Shown: piece by piece, positions 35,801 through 49,909 of the stretch | How the letters are laid out: every line of letters begins with the position of its first letter | Numbering within the stretch: the stretch's first letter is position 1 | Assembly: GCA_030762895.1 (NCBI GenBank) | Contig: CM061068.1 | Location: forward strand, 77,339,228-77,403,227 | Origin: Sophora flavescens | Lineage: Eukaryota; Streptophyta; Magnoliopsida; Fabales; Fabaceae | Length of the DNA: 64,000 bases | Direction: 5' to 3' | Position numbers and translations under genes: made by a program | Notes under the pieces: generated by a model | Told to the model about the DNA's origin: nothing | Seen by the model: the letters and a program-made list of their open reading frames with translations, nothing else | The model's database searches: none

Positions 35801-38800
35801 GTGGATTTAATAGACTTGCTTTCAGTTAAATATCTGCTTTTTTGAAGCATATAGCTTTCTTCTTGTAAATTGTTTTTGGTTTTGAATGTCTATGTTTATT
35901 TGCTAATCAGGGATACAGCAAGACCAGGGATTTGGATAGTGAGGAGTTGTTGGAGCAGTTGCCTGCTTTGCAGCAGCTGCTCTATCGACTTGTCGGTTGC
36001 CGGGTAATGTTGTGAAACATGTGGATTTTCATTATATTCTTTTTTAGGTTTGACCAGTTTACTGTAGACATCAATTTATTATAATGTTTTTTTATATCTT
36101 ACTGGTTACTTTTTTTGGTACTATTTTCTTCTTAAATAATGCAAATCGACTGCCTTTACAGCCAGAAGGAGCAGCTGTTAGCAATTATGTGATCCAATAT
36201 GCCCTGGCACTGGTATGTCATGATGTCTATTTATCTAAATACCACTCTGTGTTAAGCTAGCCATTCCTAATTCACAGATACACACCTACACGGGTGAGGG
36301 ATTGTATATATACATAAATTTTGGAATGTGCCATTTATTATAGATTTTTCTAACAGCGACATTATAGTACAAGGTTGAGAAGCTACTGAAGAGATTATGT
36401 GATTCTGTGGTTGACTGAAACTTCATTGGTCGATCTTATAAGTTGTGGATTTTTTTTTTATTTCTAGTTACGTGTATCACAACAAATGAAAAGTATTATT
36501 GGACTTAGAAATTAAGCTTTGAAGGGGAACAACTTCCAAACTTCTACGACCACTTGCTGATGTTTCTTACATTAAAAGTGGGACTGGGAATACATCCACC
36601 ATGTTTTTTGAGGGGGTCCTTGCTATTTGATAATGTTGGAATTGAGCAATCTATTACATTCTGTACCAAAAGGACAGCAGTTATGGTGACAGTTTATTTT
36701 CATGATTAAATTATTTCTTGTCAATAGTTGTGATTGGAGTTGACGTTATTGATCACCCTCTTGACTAACAGGATTTATAAACTTGGTATCTTTTTCTTAC
36801 ATTTGTAGTTAGTATTGACATTATATAGTTTTTAAATTTAAAACATTATATTGCATGCATTTAAATTGCTGAGGGTGGGCTCAATTAGTAGGATAGCAGT
36901 CTATAAGTACCAGTGTAAGTTCTTTGCCGAGGCTTGTTGCATGACTTGACCTTGGAATACCAAAAAAAAAAATTATTGTTTTTGTTATTGATCTGGTTCT
37001 TTTGCTCATTTTAGGTACTGAAGGAGAGCTTTAAGATTTATTGTGCTATTAATGATGGCATTATCAATCTTGTTGATAAGGTAAATTGGCATATCCTTTT
37101 CTATGTGATGAGTATCAAGTTTAAATAAAATGTTTGTTTTATGTTGGAAAGTGATCATCTCTCGCTTTCATTGAAGTTTTTTGAGATGCCCAGACATGAA
37201 GCTATTAAAGCCCTTGATGCCTATAAACGTGCGGGTCAGCAGGTGTGCATTGGTTTTTGTAGCCTGTATTTTTTGTGCAGTTAAACACAAGGTTTTTGCA
37301 ATTTAATTTCATGATGCTTGTATTGAAAATCTTAAGTTGTTGCAGGCAGCAAGTCTCTCTGATTTCTATGAAGTTTGCAAAGGATTGGAACTTGCTAGGA
37401 ATTTTCAGTTTCCTGTCTTAAGAGAGGCATGTGTTTGTGATTGTGTCGATTTTATACTTTGACTTAACGAGTTGTTTTTTTAACATGGGTTCCCATTGTT
37501 TTTATTGTTGATCTTTTTAGCCTCCACAATCTTTTCTTACAACCATGGAAGAGTACATTAGGGAGGCACCGCGAGTCGTTACAGTTCCAAGCGAGCCATT
37601 GGTTAGTACATCATTTATTGTGTTTATAAAGAGCATAATTGTCGTAGTTCCTTTGTCATTTCGGTTTGTTAGGGTTTTGCTAATTTGGCTAGACAACACT
37701 TTATTCTTTTTCTTGAAATATTTCTTTTAAATTTAAGTTCTAGAGTAGTAATTTCTTGTTCTGTACCTACAGCTTTTGACTTACAGACCAGAAGAAGCCC
37801 CTGAAATTGAAGACACTAAATTATCTGTTGAAGAACAGGAGCCATCAGTTCATGTTGATAATAATGTTGTTGTCTCCAATTCTGAGCCTGCACCTCCTCC
37901 TCCACCACCATCTCACAACAATTTTGAAACCGGAGACTTACTGGTAAGTTTTTGGATCCCAAGTTATCTCAGTTAATGTTTTTTAGAACTTCCCTTATTC
38001 CTGCACTTGTTGCAGGGATTGAATGACACTGGACCTGATGCATCATCCATAGAGGAAAGAAATGCTCTTTCCCTAGCTATAGTGCCCACTGAAACTGGTT
38101 AGTTCTGTTTTTTTGGTTTCTTTCTCAAACTCTGCTGCTTAGCAAAGTTTAAGGGATTGTGGTTCTCATTTATGAAATGTGAATGTTTTGTGCTTATAGG
38201 CACTACATCAGCTTTTAACTCGAGTGCTGCCCTAACAAAAGATTTTGATCCAACTGGATGGGAGATTGCCCTGGTCACCACTCCAAGTACTGATATTTCT
38301 TCAGTCAATGAGAGACAATTGGTAGGACCTTCCATGTGACCTTTCTAGATTGTTAATATAAATATAAATTCATATCATTGTATAATCAAAGTAGAGTTAT
38401 GTGATTGAAAACTATGTGCAAAATTTACTGTTGAAGTAAAAGCTGACATTATGTCTAAGTGTAGATCACTAGGAAATTTTATGTTAATTAAAAATTAGTT
38501 TGTATTCCAATATTTGCTCCTAAAACTAATGTACCATATTTCTTATATATAATATTTTAACTAAATAACTATTTAGTTTTATACTGATGAATATTCAATT
38601 TATTTTAAAAACATGGCGTGCATGATAAACATAATAGTGTCTCATCTTTTATTCAACAGTTGAACCGATAAAGATTACCTTGTTTAAGAAAATTATTTGA
38701 TGGTATTATCATATAAAGTTTACTCTGGTGTCAATAAATTGCATATATTCATGATGCATAGGATGTGTTGTGAATGTACTGTGATGACAGACATAAATAT

Positions 38801-39431
38801 GTATTACATGCATGAGTTAAGGACTATATGCTGTTTATCAATGTTGCCATTGATTGTTTAGATCTATTCTCAATCTTATACTGAAAAGTCATTTTTTATC
38901 TGTCAACATACTTTTCTGATACCGTTAGGGTTCATAAGTTAAATATTTAATATCACTATGTCTTTGATAAAAACAAGGTGCAGATAGTCCAGAGTGAATG
39001 ATGAGAATAACATAAATCTCCCTGGTTTCATCTGTGTTTATCAATTTTTTTTGGTCATTGAATGTCAGGCTGGTGGATTGGACTCTCTAACTCTCAACAG
39101 CTTGTATGATGAAGCAGCATATAGATCTGCACAGCAACCCGTATATGGAGCCCCGGCTCCAAATCCATTTGAAGTGCAAGATCCATTTGCTTTTTCAAGC
39201 AGCATCCCTCCTCCGCCAAACGTCCAAATGGCAGCAATGGGGCAACAGCAAGTAAATCCATTTGGTCCTTTCCAACCTTTTCAGGCACAGCAGCAGCAGC
39301 AGCAGCAGCAGCATATGTTGATGAACCCAGCAAATCCCTTTGGGGATGCAACAGGATATGGGGCATTTCCTGCAAATCCCGTTTCTCACCCACAGAATAA
39401 CAATCCATTTGGAACCCCAGGCTTGTTATAA
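28038..39431 (+). CDS. Putative clathrin assembly protein with ANTH domain (At5g35200 type)
   Basis: Fifteen exons join in frame: 28038-28127, 28304-28373, 28493-28590, 34668-34806, 34971-35098, 35911-36003, 36162-36212, 37015-37080, 37177-37242, 37346-37426, 37521-37601, 37773-37943, 38016-38097, 38200-38321, 39069-39431 (566 aa). The ANTH domain fills about the first 280 residues. It starts MGTLQSWRRAYGAIKD and carries the phosphoinositide-binding KATNH...PPKERHLR region. Then come a proline-rich linker (PPPPPPSHNNF), adaptor/EH-binding motifs (NPFEVQDPF and several NPF) and a glutamine run. Such AP180/CALM proteins bind PI(4,5)P2 and clathrin and sort cargo in endocytosis at the plasma membrane. 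Intron 10 appears to use a GC donor (GAG|GCATGT). Intron 3 is 6.1 kb through nested insertions. Confidence 0.95.
30285..31145 (-). pseudogene. Gag remnant, internal region 1
   Basis: Minus-strand pieces include MVHTRRMEARIEQLERGM (ORF from 31110) and, in another frame, VEIPIFSGDDAYGWINRIER (about 30800-30740), a typical LTR-retroelement gag segment. Frame changes separate the pieces, so no intact Gag is made. The region contains no protease or RT. Confidence 0.75.
31511..32367 (-). pseudogene. Gag remnant, internal region 2
   Basis: A near copy of internal region 1 with its own small indels; a MLEMRRHRDEDHRERQE segment lies at about 32282-32232. It is also frame-broken. Confidence 0.75.
33623..34667. 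other. Remainder of intron 3 of the clathrin assembly gene
   Basis: Unique AT-rich intron sequence with no supported insertion boundary. Confidence 0.5.
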
Positions 39432-42387
39432 GAAATGCTTTTTTTCGAGATGTAATGTAATATATTATATTTGATCAACCAAAGTTGGTTTTTGTGCATT
39501 TAGAAGTGAGTAAATTGTAACATGACCTACTTATTTGTTGCTAGATAGAGGTGGTTTCTGGAATGGAATGTTTGCCTTGTAAAATGGATAAAAACTACAA
39601 AATGTAATAATCATTTCATTATATACTGAGTGATGGGATTGTTTTCTTTGGATATTTCCTCCACTCTCTAGATTCTTGAATGCATATACATGCGTTAAGA
39701 GAAGAAGAAACTCATTAGCCGTCAATATTCTGAAAAAGTATGCAAGCATTCCCATTTTAATTCATTTATAATTTTAATTTCATATTATTCATTTAAAGAG
39801 TAGTGGCAACTGTACTTATACATATATCATCTTATATTTGCACAGTTTCAGTTTGATTATAATTGGTCCTTTCTCATTTTCTGCATATATCCATTTTGAT
39901 TCACCTGCTTACCACAATATGTGAGATGTGTATTTCTAGAGGATGTGCTAGAAGCATTCTGCTTATATATATATATATATATATATATGTTCAAATTTTG
40001 GTTTTGTCACAGCCCGGTTAGTTATATCACACATTATTTTAAAATGCATGTTTTTTTATTATTAACAATTAGTTTTAAATAATAAAATATCTTGACTTAA
40101 ATTAATGATTTTTGCATAGCATGATAATATATTTAGGATAACACTCTTCTAAATAAAATGCACAAGTAACCATGAGGTCCGCCAATGGTTTAAACTTTAA
40201 AGGCTAAAGTGAACCACTAGAGATGAAGTGATCATTGCCTTGGCCGAATACACATGCGTATAAGAAAGCAAAAAACCCAAGTATTCTCTCAAGTTCAATG
40301 ATCAAGCAGTTTGAGCATGCATGCCTATTACCTAACACAAGTACTTGAGAGCACATGAACATATATTATACATATTACATTGAAGATAATTGTAATCTCT
40401 ACTATCCTCGTGTGATTGTGCGTGTGTATTTGTGTGGTAAGGCATCAAGTGGGAAAGAGCGCTAGCGATAGAGGATAATTTTAAAAGATAAAGAGAGGGT
40501 GAACAAGACCTTGTCCCACATATTCCAACACTTCGAAGTCATCATCATTACTACCACATCCTTTCATGTAATTTTAGATTTCTCATTTTTGTGCCCTTTT
40601 CCCCCTAGTTTATTTAGTCTTTATATAATTATATTTTTTGGTTAAGGAACCATCAGTGATATCCTATTAATAGCCACGATTCTTACTTTCTCTTCTTTAA
40701 TTTATCATAACAGAATCCTAAGTTCAAAAAAGAAATAAAAGGAAAAAAAAAGGCAGTACTAGTCCTATTGTCCCTTTGCTGCCTAAAAGATGGAGAAAAA
40801 AATAATAGCACAATCTTGCAAATTCCTAAGTATATTTACTTTTTTGTATGTTTATCATATCTACATACCATACATATAAAAAGGTCAGTCGAGATTGGTT
40901 CAGTGAGTTTCTTTTTTATGATCTAAGGGGAGGCTTATACATCTTATATACGGGATGGAGTATATTCTGGGGCTAAAATCCGCGTACTTATAATTCATGT
41001 TTTGTATTTTTATAAACTGAGCTGACTTAAGGGGATGATTCAGTCAGATAATTGCATGACTTGTTTTTGAATTTAAAAGTTCAATGATTCATCATTGGAA
41101 GGTATATGAAATCCTAAGATAAACTCTCATTGATATTGGCAGCTTGTTCTAGCCTAGAATAAGAAAATCTTCCTCCACACCATATATTTTTTTTATAAAA
41201 AAAAGTAAAAAATTGTTGGTCTCAATATTAATCAATCAATTTTTTGGCAAAGATTGTTAGGGCCGAAAGAGACTTGAAAGTGTTGCCTTTCTCAATTATA
41301 AATCAGAACTCAGAATGTATCACTAAAATAGGAACTATTAATTTGATTCATTGAACCACAGTTGAGCTTTGGATTACAAAAGGTGGGATAAACAATATGA
41401 ACCTTTAAAAGTACGTTTCTTATAGTAAGAAATTGCTTGCAACATTTCAATAGAAAATAAGAAACGTCATTTTTAAAAAGGAAATATGGGGTTCACAACA
41501 TTATTCAATCACGACTCACATTCATAGCAAACCTATTTTTTTTCCACGTCTTTTGGTTTCCCAAATAGATATATTATATATTATATTGAATACAAATTAA
41601 CTACTGTGGAAGCCTGAAGCCACTATGACAAATTAAAAGAAATATTATTTAATTTTGAAGTTCAAAAGTTATACTTCATGAGAAATAGACATATTCCCCC
41701 CTTATGGTTAGAGTTCGAACCCCATACAAAAAATACTCAATCAGAAATACACGCATTGAAAAAGTCTATATCGATCAGCACTTAGCAGATGTCCTTTCAC
41801 TAATTTGACATGTTGTATAGACATGATGTCAGTATCATTCAAATACAAGATATTACTTAGATTCTTAAAATTGGATAATAAAAAGTACAAATAAAATAAT
41901 AAAAACGAAAAAATAGAAAATATCAATCAAGTTTTTATTTTTTATTGGTTGTGTTAATTTTTTTTTTTTTTTTTTGCATCAAGGACGTCTTTCAACTGAT
42001 AGTAAAAGACTAATCTCTTTTAAGCCAGAGAGATCACCAAAATGGATATAACATTTTTCAATAATTTTTTTTTAAATCATAAAAATGGCGAGTAATGTTA
42101 TTTACATATGTTTATATGCAAATTATTTATATTTTTTATTTTTATAATTTATTTCACTTTATTTTTAATATATTATATTTTAATTTTATCACCTTAATAG
42201 ATATGAGAGATATTTCATTACGAATTATTTAATAAAAAATTATGTAGTATACCAAGAGTCTTCTTAACCCTATTTTATTTTAAATCTTCAAAGTGGTCAA
42301 TGAGTAAAAGAATGCGAGTACACATTTTTAATAAATTTAGCCATTGAAAATGTGAATAGTTTTTTTTTTTTACTAAAGCCCCGAGAA
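39432..42387. other. Intergenic, no gene seen
   Basis: 3' UTR of the clathrin assembly gene at the start, a TA tract near 39965-39988, a box-B-like GAGTTCGAACCC at about 41709, and a SINE-like fragment after the T-run at 41960. Confidence 0.5.
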
Positions 42388-42862
42388 AATTTTAGGACTC
42401 ACTTTTTTTTCCTAGGAAAAAATAAATTAATCACTTCGTCCCTCAAATTTATAAATACGGGACACATTAGTCTTTCATTCCACTTTCAACGTCCGTTTAT
42501 TTGTTTGTGTGTCGTTAACCATCTTGCTAGACTCGTTAATGGTCCTGCATGACCTATAACAAATTTTCACCATGAAAAATGAACGAACGTGGAAAAACGT
42601 GCAAAATTTTAAAATCCAGATACTTGAAAATTGTGCGTGTTTTTTTAATTTTTTATTCGTTTTCATGGTGAAAATTTGGCATAAACTACGTAGGACCACA
42701 AACAAATCAGACATGATGATTAATGAGAGACATATCCAAGTAAATGAATATTAGAAGTGAAACGAGGGATTAATACATCTCACATTTGTAGATTTGATGG
42801 ACTAAATTATTAACTTATTATTTTCGGGGGACTAACGGTGGGTCCCCTAAATTTTTTAATTT
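42388..42862. mobile_element. Foldback TIR element
   Basis: Left arm 42388-42520 and right arm 42690-42862 are imperfect inverted repeats over more than 100 bp (GTCCCTCAAATTTATAAAT pairs with the complement of ATTTGTAGATTTGATGGAC). The loop region also pairs (CACCATGAAAA opposite TTTTCATGGTG), so a transcript would be one long hairpin. Non-coding. Confidence 0.75.
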
Positions 42863-45800
42863 GAGACTTTATACTGTTTTGTTTTTTTGTTTTTTAAATA
42901 GAATCTCCGATTGCCCCTCATTCTTATTTCCGAACCAAAGATTTGGACATTGTAACTATCACCCATGCTATCTCATCTGTAATTGGATCTAATACTTTAT
43001 CATAGAACTGATTAAATTGAATGAAAGAGATATTTGTAATATAACAGTCCAATATTTGTAGGCCATTTAGCCTTTCCAAGTCACTCTTACTATTAGGGCT
43101 CCAATCAAATTCACAACAGAGCATTACGTTAAGTTAATTAAAGTATGATATTTGCATTAGTAAATTGATTAAAATGGTAATTACTTTAAAACTCAATTAA
43201 CACCAGGTATAATATCTAAGATTGAAGTGTAATGATGAGGCTAGAAATTTGAACCTCTATTGGCTACCCATGGTATATTATCTGTCACTTTCTATATACC
43301 ATGTTCTTCCACCCCCACCCCCAAAAAAGGAGTGGAGTCTAATAAAAGGACGTTATTTTCATGAAATAGCTTAGAATAAGGTTTTAATAGTTATCATTTT
43401 TTTTATAGTATAAAGTTTAGATGGGGAAGGAACACCCCCTTGTAAGATCAGGGAATACCACCAATTTCAATAAGGATTTATAGTGAAATTTACATATTGT
43501 CTATCAACAAGAGAGATCTAGAAATCGAACCCAAGTTACAGTTAGTATGAGCGGAATGCTTGACCAGATGTGTCAACCCCTGACTGTTTTAATATTTATC
43601 ATTAGAAATGGAAAATAGGGTCCATTTATATTATTATTAATTTACAAGATTAAGCAAAATACTTCCACGTTCATTTCATAATATTTTATAATTAGATTTG
43701 TTGGGTGATTTCTTTGTACCCACGCGAGCCGTTTAGATGAAGCATAAGGGTCCCTTATCTAATTCAGCAATTAGGCCAGCAAATGCAATTCGTGTTCATT
43801 TTTAGCTTAAGTCGCCAAATTTGAAATTTTCAATAAAGTTCTTAGTAAGAGTCCATGATCTTTCGGTCAGAGTAAGGGAAATTTTGGGATTGAGAAGAGC
43901 AATTTTGAGTAAGGACTCCCAACTGAAACTATGACATCCTTTTCTATACCTTCTTTTGTTTCACATTCTAAATGGTTGATTCCTTAAAAAAAAAAAAATG
44001 GTTGATGGTCCTTTGGTCTTAAGGGAAAATTGGGATTGAGAAGAGCAAATGAAGGCTCCTACCAGTAATTAACTTTAAAAAGTGAGTTTGGCTTTGATGT
44101 TCCTCCCAAGAAAGATGGACTACCTTTGAATTTAAAACCTCTTTTTTTTTTCGTTTCACTTCTTGCACTTCTTCCTAATCAACAATACATCATATATGGT
44201 CCCATCTTTGCATCCAGACTTCATTTAATTGAAGAATTTAATTTTAATACATCATTTTATGTATAATTTTTAAGGAGTACAGTAAAAGACAAATATTTTT
44301 AATGATATATCAATATATGAATAGTTGTCAGTTTTTAACGCTAAAGATGCATTATAATTAAATCCCCAAGTGTAACATACTCTAACACCTATCTCATTCA
44401 TCTTTAAATTACACAACCACTTATACTGTAACCAATAAGTATAAATAAACTTGATGTTTTTTTTTGGGTAAGGGAAAATAAACTTGATGTATGATAGCAT
44501 GTGTTCTAAAGTAAACTTTGATGAATGAATTAGTCTATTCATTTATTGTATATCAAACATTGTTATTAGGGAAGGGTAGCATTATTCCTCTTCAATTTCC
44601 CCCACCTGCATATTATAAGGGAAGATATACCTATCTGGCTACCATTTTACCATCTGGCGTGACCATAATTTGCATCTAAATTTTGTACTTTTTTTTTTGG
44701 GGTGATAAACGGGTCTAAATTTTGTACTTTTGATGTTTGGATGCTTTATGGATTCAAATATTATCAACAACTGGTGCAAAAGTAAGATCAGATTTCTTTT
44801 TGATTTCCTTTGAGCTGGCATATATGTACTAAACAAATTTGATAATGGAACCGTAATTTAGGTTCATTATATTAGCACTGGGGGTGGGGGAGGTATCTGC
44901 TCAATTATAACCAGTAGGGCCAAATGAGACACTGAAAAACTTATGGTGCAGACTTGACTAAAGCAAAAGCAGTTTGGAGGGGCAAAGCACAACATTTACT
45001 AAGCTAGCTATAGATTCCTTTTAAAAATGAGATAGGAAAATATGGATATTATTTTGGAAAGTACATATAACATATGAATGTGATAACGTATGGGAACAAT
45101 TTTTGAATTGTCATCCCATTATTTTAGAAAAACATTAGGAGCCATGGCCATAGGTCGGTGAGTGGCGGTGCAGCCCTAACCAAAAAGCCAAATTCATCCT
45201 TGTTGGAGCCAAACATCTAGTTAGTCACTTCATAGGTGTTTTGGCTTCTTAAGGCCACATGTTTCTTTCTGGGGTTAAATTGGATGACCTAACTAGTTAG
45301 TCATTTTATTGCACATCTAACATGAAGTTAAGGGAAAGTGGACAAAAAATACAATAAAAGTGAAGTTAACTTGATCTTGACATAGAAATTCAAGAATTAA
45401 AAGTACATTAAAAAAATTGAAGACAAAAGAAATTTAACTGTATTATGGTTCTGAACTAGAGTTAACTTAGCTAACTCACATTCTTGATTGAGAAAAAAGA
45501 CAAGATGCTTTTCTTCTAATATGTCTTCCATTAGTAGAAGTTATTATAAGCTTCTCTTATTAGGTGTCACCCGGATATAAATGTGGCACACACAACAGGC
45601 TTGTCAAGAAAGTAAAATGAGTGAAGTGTTAAGCAGCTATCTTGCAAAACACAGTTTGATTTAATACATAATTCATTGGAAGGGTGATACATTAACTATA
45701 TTCATATAAAAACACAAATGTTCCTTAGGAAACATACCCACATAATGAACTCAAGCATCTGCAGCCGTAACAGGCCCCACCCCTTACTTTGTGTGTGGTC

Positions 45801-46447
45801 CACCAGCTCATGTGTGTGGTTTGTGTGGGCCATACTATTTGTTGCCTGAGTAGAAAATTTGAAGAGGAGCTGGCAGGATTATCAAAATAATAATTTTGGC
45901 CACAGAAAATTGTAGACTTTGTAAAAAAAATAAAAAACATCATTACAAACTTAATCTGTTTTGATCCCAAAACAGTAATCACCATAAAGCAGTGATTACA
46001 GAAGAATGTTACACATTTCCTCTCAGAAATTTGCTAAATTCCACACAAATCTTAATTGTTCTAGTGAAATCAGTGAACTGTTAAGGATTCTAAATTTCTA
46101 ATTCATTTTTGTCAAAAAGCATTTGATCTTTAGAAAAAAAATAAAAAAAATAGCATTCTTTAATTTTCTTTGACTCAATAGCATTTCTTTTTCTTCCCTT
46201 AGTTTCAGTCTTCTTTGGTTGTCATTCTATTCAAACAGCCTTATATCTCAGTCTAGATAAAACCACCTGCTCTCCATTTCTGATCCACCCTCTCTCTCTC
46301 TCTCTGATACACACCCCAATACATTTTTGATATATTGTCTAAAAAATCTCTTCTGTGTCTCTCTTTCTTGTACTTGTCTAGGTTCCAAATCATATTCTAG
46401 GCAAAACTTTTCTTTGTACATATATCAAAAACTGAGCATCATCAACC
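42863..46447. other. Intergenic and upstream region of the myosin-binding protein gene
   Basis: No supported gene. A SINE-like copy lies at 43425-43590; the rest is unclassified. A CT-rich leader (CTCTCTCTCTCT near 46290) precedes the start codon at 46448. Confidence 0.5.
43425..43590 (-). repeat. Possible tRNA-derived SINE
   Basis: Minus strand shows a box-A-like TGGTCAAGCATTCCGC and box-B-like GGGTTCGATTTC at suitable spacing. Only one copy is seen in the window. Confidence 0.4.
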
Positions 46448-49400
46448 ATGGTAGCCAACAAATTTGCAACCATGTTGCATAGAAAAACCAACAAAATCAC
46501 CCTTGTTCTTGTCTATGCCATTCTTGAATGGATTCTGATCATCCTTCTTCTCCTAAATTCTCTTTTTTCTTATTTGATCATAAAGTTTGCTGATTTCTTT
46601 GGCCTAAAAAGGCCTTGCATGTGGTGCACCAGAATTGATCACTTCATAGAGCCTGGAAAGAATAAAAATCCATGCAGAGATCTAGTGTGTGAAGCTCATG
46701 CCACTGAGATTTCCAAGCTTGGTTTCTGCTCCAATCATCTCAAGCTGGCTGAATCAGAAGACATGTGTGAGGATTGCTCATCCTCATCTCAACCAGATTA
46801 TGTTAAATTCACTCAGAGTTTTGGTTATTTTCCATGGATGAAGCAAATAGGTATGAATATGATTCAGGATGGTGATGATGTGAAGAAAATTGAGAAAGTG
46901 GAGGAACCTTTGAGGTGTTCTTGCTGTGGTGTTAACTTAGACAACAGATTCTACCCTCCTTGCATTCTGATCAAGCCTTCTTCTCTGGACATTTTGGGAT
47001 ACCCCCAGAAGCAGAATTTGATCACAGAAGGTGGGGTTGATGCAAAAGTTGATGAAGATGATCACTCAGATCACAGCAGATCAGATTTCGTGCTTGATCA
47101 TCATGAAAATGAACAGGGCACTGAAGAAAACATGGGAATTCAAATGGTGTCTGAGGTTGATCAGGGAAGAGAAGAGGAGGCAGGGGAGAGTTGTACTTGT
47201 TCTGTGTGTGATGGTGGCAAGGAAACTTTGGCTGATGAAATTTACAAGTTGGATTTGGGTTTAGAGAAAGGGAAAGAAGTCATCAAAGATGAAACTTTGA
47301 AAGTCCCTAAGGATGATGATCATGATGATGATGATCAACCTTGTGAGCAGAATACTGCTCAGGTTGATTCCACTAGAGAGATGACTCTGGAAATTCCACA
47401 CAAACATCTGGAATTCTTCATTCATGGTGATAATTGCAGATTGATTCCTGTTGAACTGGTTGACTTTAAAGCCACAGAAACTGTAAATCAACATGGATAT
47501 AAAGGTGGGGATGAAGATTTTATTCTAGACTTTGATATGCATGCTGATGCAGAAGCTGGACCGGTTATTGAGAATTGGCACATTTCTTGGGATACTGTGA
47601 CAGAATCTTCATTTCAAGAGAATAAAGAAGCCCTTAAGGCCAATGGGGTCGAATCAATTCAATCAAGGAATAGAGGGCAGTCCTCAGGATTAAAAGGAGA
47701 AGAAGAAAAGTTGGAGCAGAATTATCGAGACATGGGATTTGCTCAAACAGCTGAAGAAGTGCCTAAGGAGGATAAAGTTGAAGCAAACATAGAAAGAAGA
47801 GATGGAGACCTTTGTTCAGATTTTTTCCTAGGTTGTAATTATTTTCTTCCTCAATAATTTTGCTGGGTTCTTATTCTATCATCTTCCTTGGTTCTATATG
47901 CAATGTTCTAATATAATTTTTTCTTTTAAATGTTCCTGCAGTGTCTGAAGATGCAACACAAATGCAAGGAGAAGAATTTGAAGCAGAAGTCTCAATTGGG
48001 ACTGAAATTCCTGACCAGGAGCAAGTGGATGAGTATCAAAGCCAAGATATTCTTTTGGAAACAAATCAGCAAATGCAAGAAGATCCATCCACTAGCACAG
48101 TCAAATTTCATGTCCAAGATGATAGTGGTAAGCCTTAATTTATTATCTTCCTTTTTCCTCAACTCCATCATTTAAAATTTTCTAATAACTATTTTTTTTA
48201 ATATTATGCAATATATAATTAGGTCATGACAAAGCTGAAGAATTTGTAGAATTTAAAACCATGTCACTTGAAGTGAGAATGCCAACAGTAAATAACCATT
48301 TATCATCATCTTTGGAGCTTCATGAGAATGAGGAAGAGAAGGTTCCTGATACACCAACTTCTGTGGACAGTTTGCATCAGCTACATAAGAAATTGCTACT
48401 GCTTGAGAGGAAAGAATCAGGAATAGAAGATTCTTTGGATGGAAGTGTCATAAGTGATATAGAATGTGGTGAGTTGACCATTGAGAAGTTGAAATCAGCA
48501 TTGAAATCTGAAAGAAAGGCTTTAAGTAATCTATATGCAGAACTAGAAGAAGAGAGAAGTGCATCTGCTATAGCAGCCAATCAGACAATGGCAATGATAA
48601 ATAGGCTTCAGGAAGAGAAAGCTGCAATGCAGATGGAAGCTTTACAGTATCAAAGAATGATGGAAGAACAATCTGAGTATGACCAGGAGGCTTTGCAGCT
48701 TTTGAATGATCTTATGATAAAGAGGGAGAAAGAGAAGCAAGAGCTAGAAAAGGAGCTTGAAGTATATAGAAAAAAGGTTCATGAATATGAGGTCAGAGAA
48801 AAGATGATAATGTCAAGAAGTGATGGTAGCATAAGAAGCAGGAATTCATCTCCCTCTTGTAGCAATGCTGAAGATAGTGATGGATTGTCCATCGATTTGA
48901 ATCACGAAGCAAAGGAAGAAAATGGCTTTTATAGCCATCAAGAATGCAGCAACCAGAACACACCTGTAGATGCTGTCTTATATTTGGAAGAATCATTGGC
49001 AAACTTTGAGGAAGAGAGGCTATCAATTCTAGAACAGCTGAAGGTATTGGAAGAAAAGCTTGTTATATTGAATTATGAAGAAGATCAGCACTATGATGAT
49101 GCTAAATCAATAGAACATATTTGTGAAGAGAATGGGAATGGATATCATGATCATGATGGTCACAATGGTCAAGTAAATGGATTTGCAAATGGTCATGCAA
49201 AGGGAATAAATGGAAAGCATCATCAAGGGAGGAACATCATTAGCACAAAAGCCAAGAGGCTTCTCCCACTCTTTGATGCAATGAGTTCTGAAGCAGAAGG
49301 AGTGGAGTTGAGTGGAGATGAAGATGATTTATATTTTCCCCCCTTGCAAAATAGTTCATCTGAAAAGGTTAATTTGGATAAGAAAAAGCTAGGTTTAGAG

Positions 49401-49589
49401 GAGGAGGTGGATCATGTTTATGAGAGACTACAGGTGCTGGAGGCAGATAGAGAGTTTCTAAAGCACTGTATCAGCTCATTGAGAAAAGGAGACAAAGGGT
49501 TAGATCTTCTCCAAGAAATTCTACAACATCTTCGTGATCTGAGGAATGTGGAACTCAGGGTCAGGAACATGGGAGATCTTGCAGTGTAA
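46448..49589 (+). CDS. Myosin-binding protein (MyoB; GTD-binding / DUF593 domain)
   Basis: Three exons, 46448-47831, 47942-48127 and 48223-49589, give 978 aa. Near the N-terminus, LVYAILEWILIILLLLNSLF is a membrane anchor followed by a cysteine motif (PCMWCTRIDH) and further CxxC pairs. The long middle is acidic and low in structure. The GTD-binding (DUF593) coiled coil spans roughly residues 605-715 (ELTIEKLKSALKSERKAL ... EALQYQRMMEEQSEYDQEAL). A second short coiled coil (VYERLQVLEADREFLKHCIS) lies near the C-terminus. MyoB proteins anchor class XI myosins to vesicles for cytoplasmic streaming. The start follows a CT-rich leader and directly precedes the anchor. Confidence 0.93.
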
Positions 49590-49663
49590 GAAGTCTTATG
49601 CTCAACTGTGCCAAAGAGATACTAGGTAAAATGCTGATCTTGTTGTGTTAGCATAGCAAGCGT

Positions 49664-49909
49664 CAGTTTGCTTTACTTTCAGTTTCCTGTTTTCATTTTC
49701 TATTTTTTAGAAATAATTACAAAACTGACATTTTGTTTTCATTCTGTTTTTTATTTTCAAAAATTTATATAGGAAATACTGAAAAAAACTTTTTCTTGTT
49801 TTCACTATTTCCTGTATAAATCTTTGAAAACAAGAAACAAAATGAAAACAAGGTGACAGTTTTGTATATATTTCAGAAAACAGAAAACTCGAAACAAAGC
49901 AAACAGGCA
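49664..49909. mobile_element. Foldback MITE downstream of the MyoB gene
   Basis: Two arms of about 95 bp are inverted (CAGTTTGCTTT...CCTGTTTTC; GAAAACAG...AAAGCAAAC) with a short centre. It may lie in the 3' UTR. Confidence 0.7.

Noticed and set aside
45725..45985. 86-codon minus-strand frame
   Set aside because: No motif, promoter or splice support.
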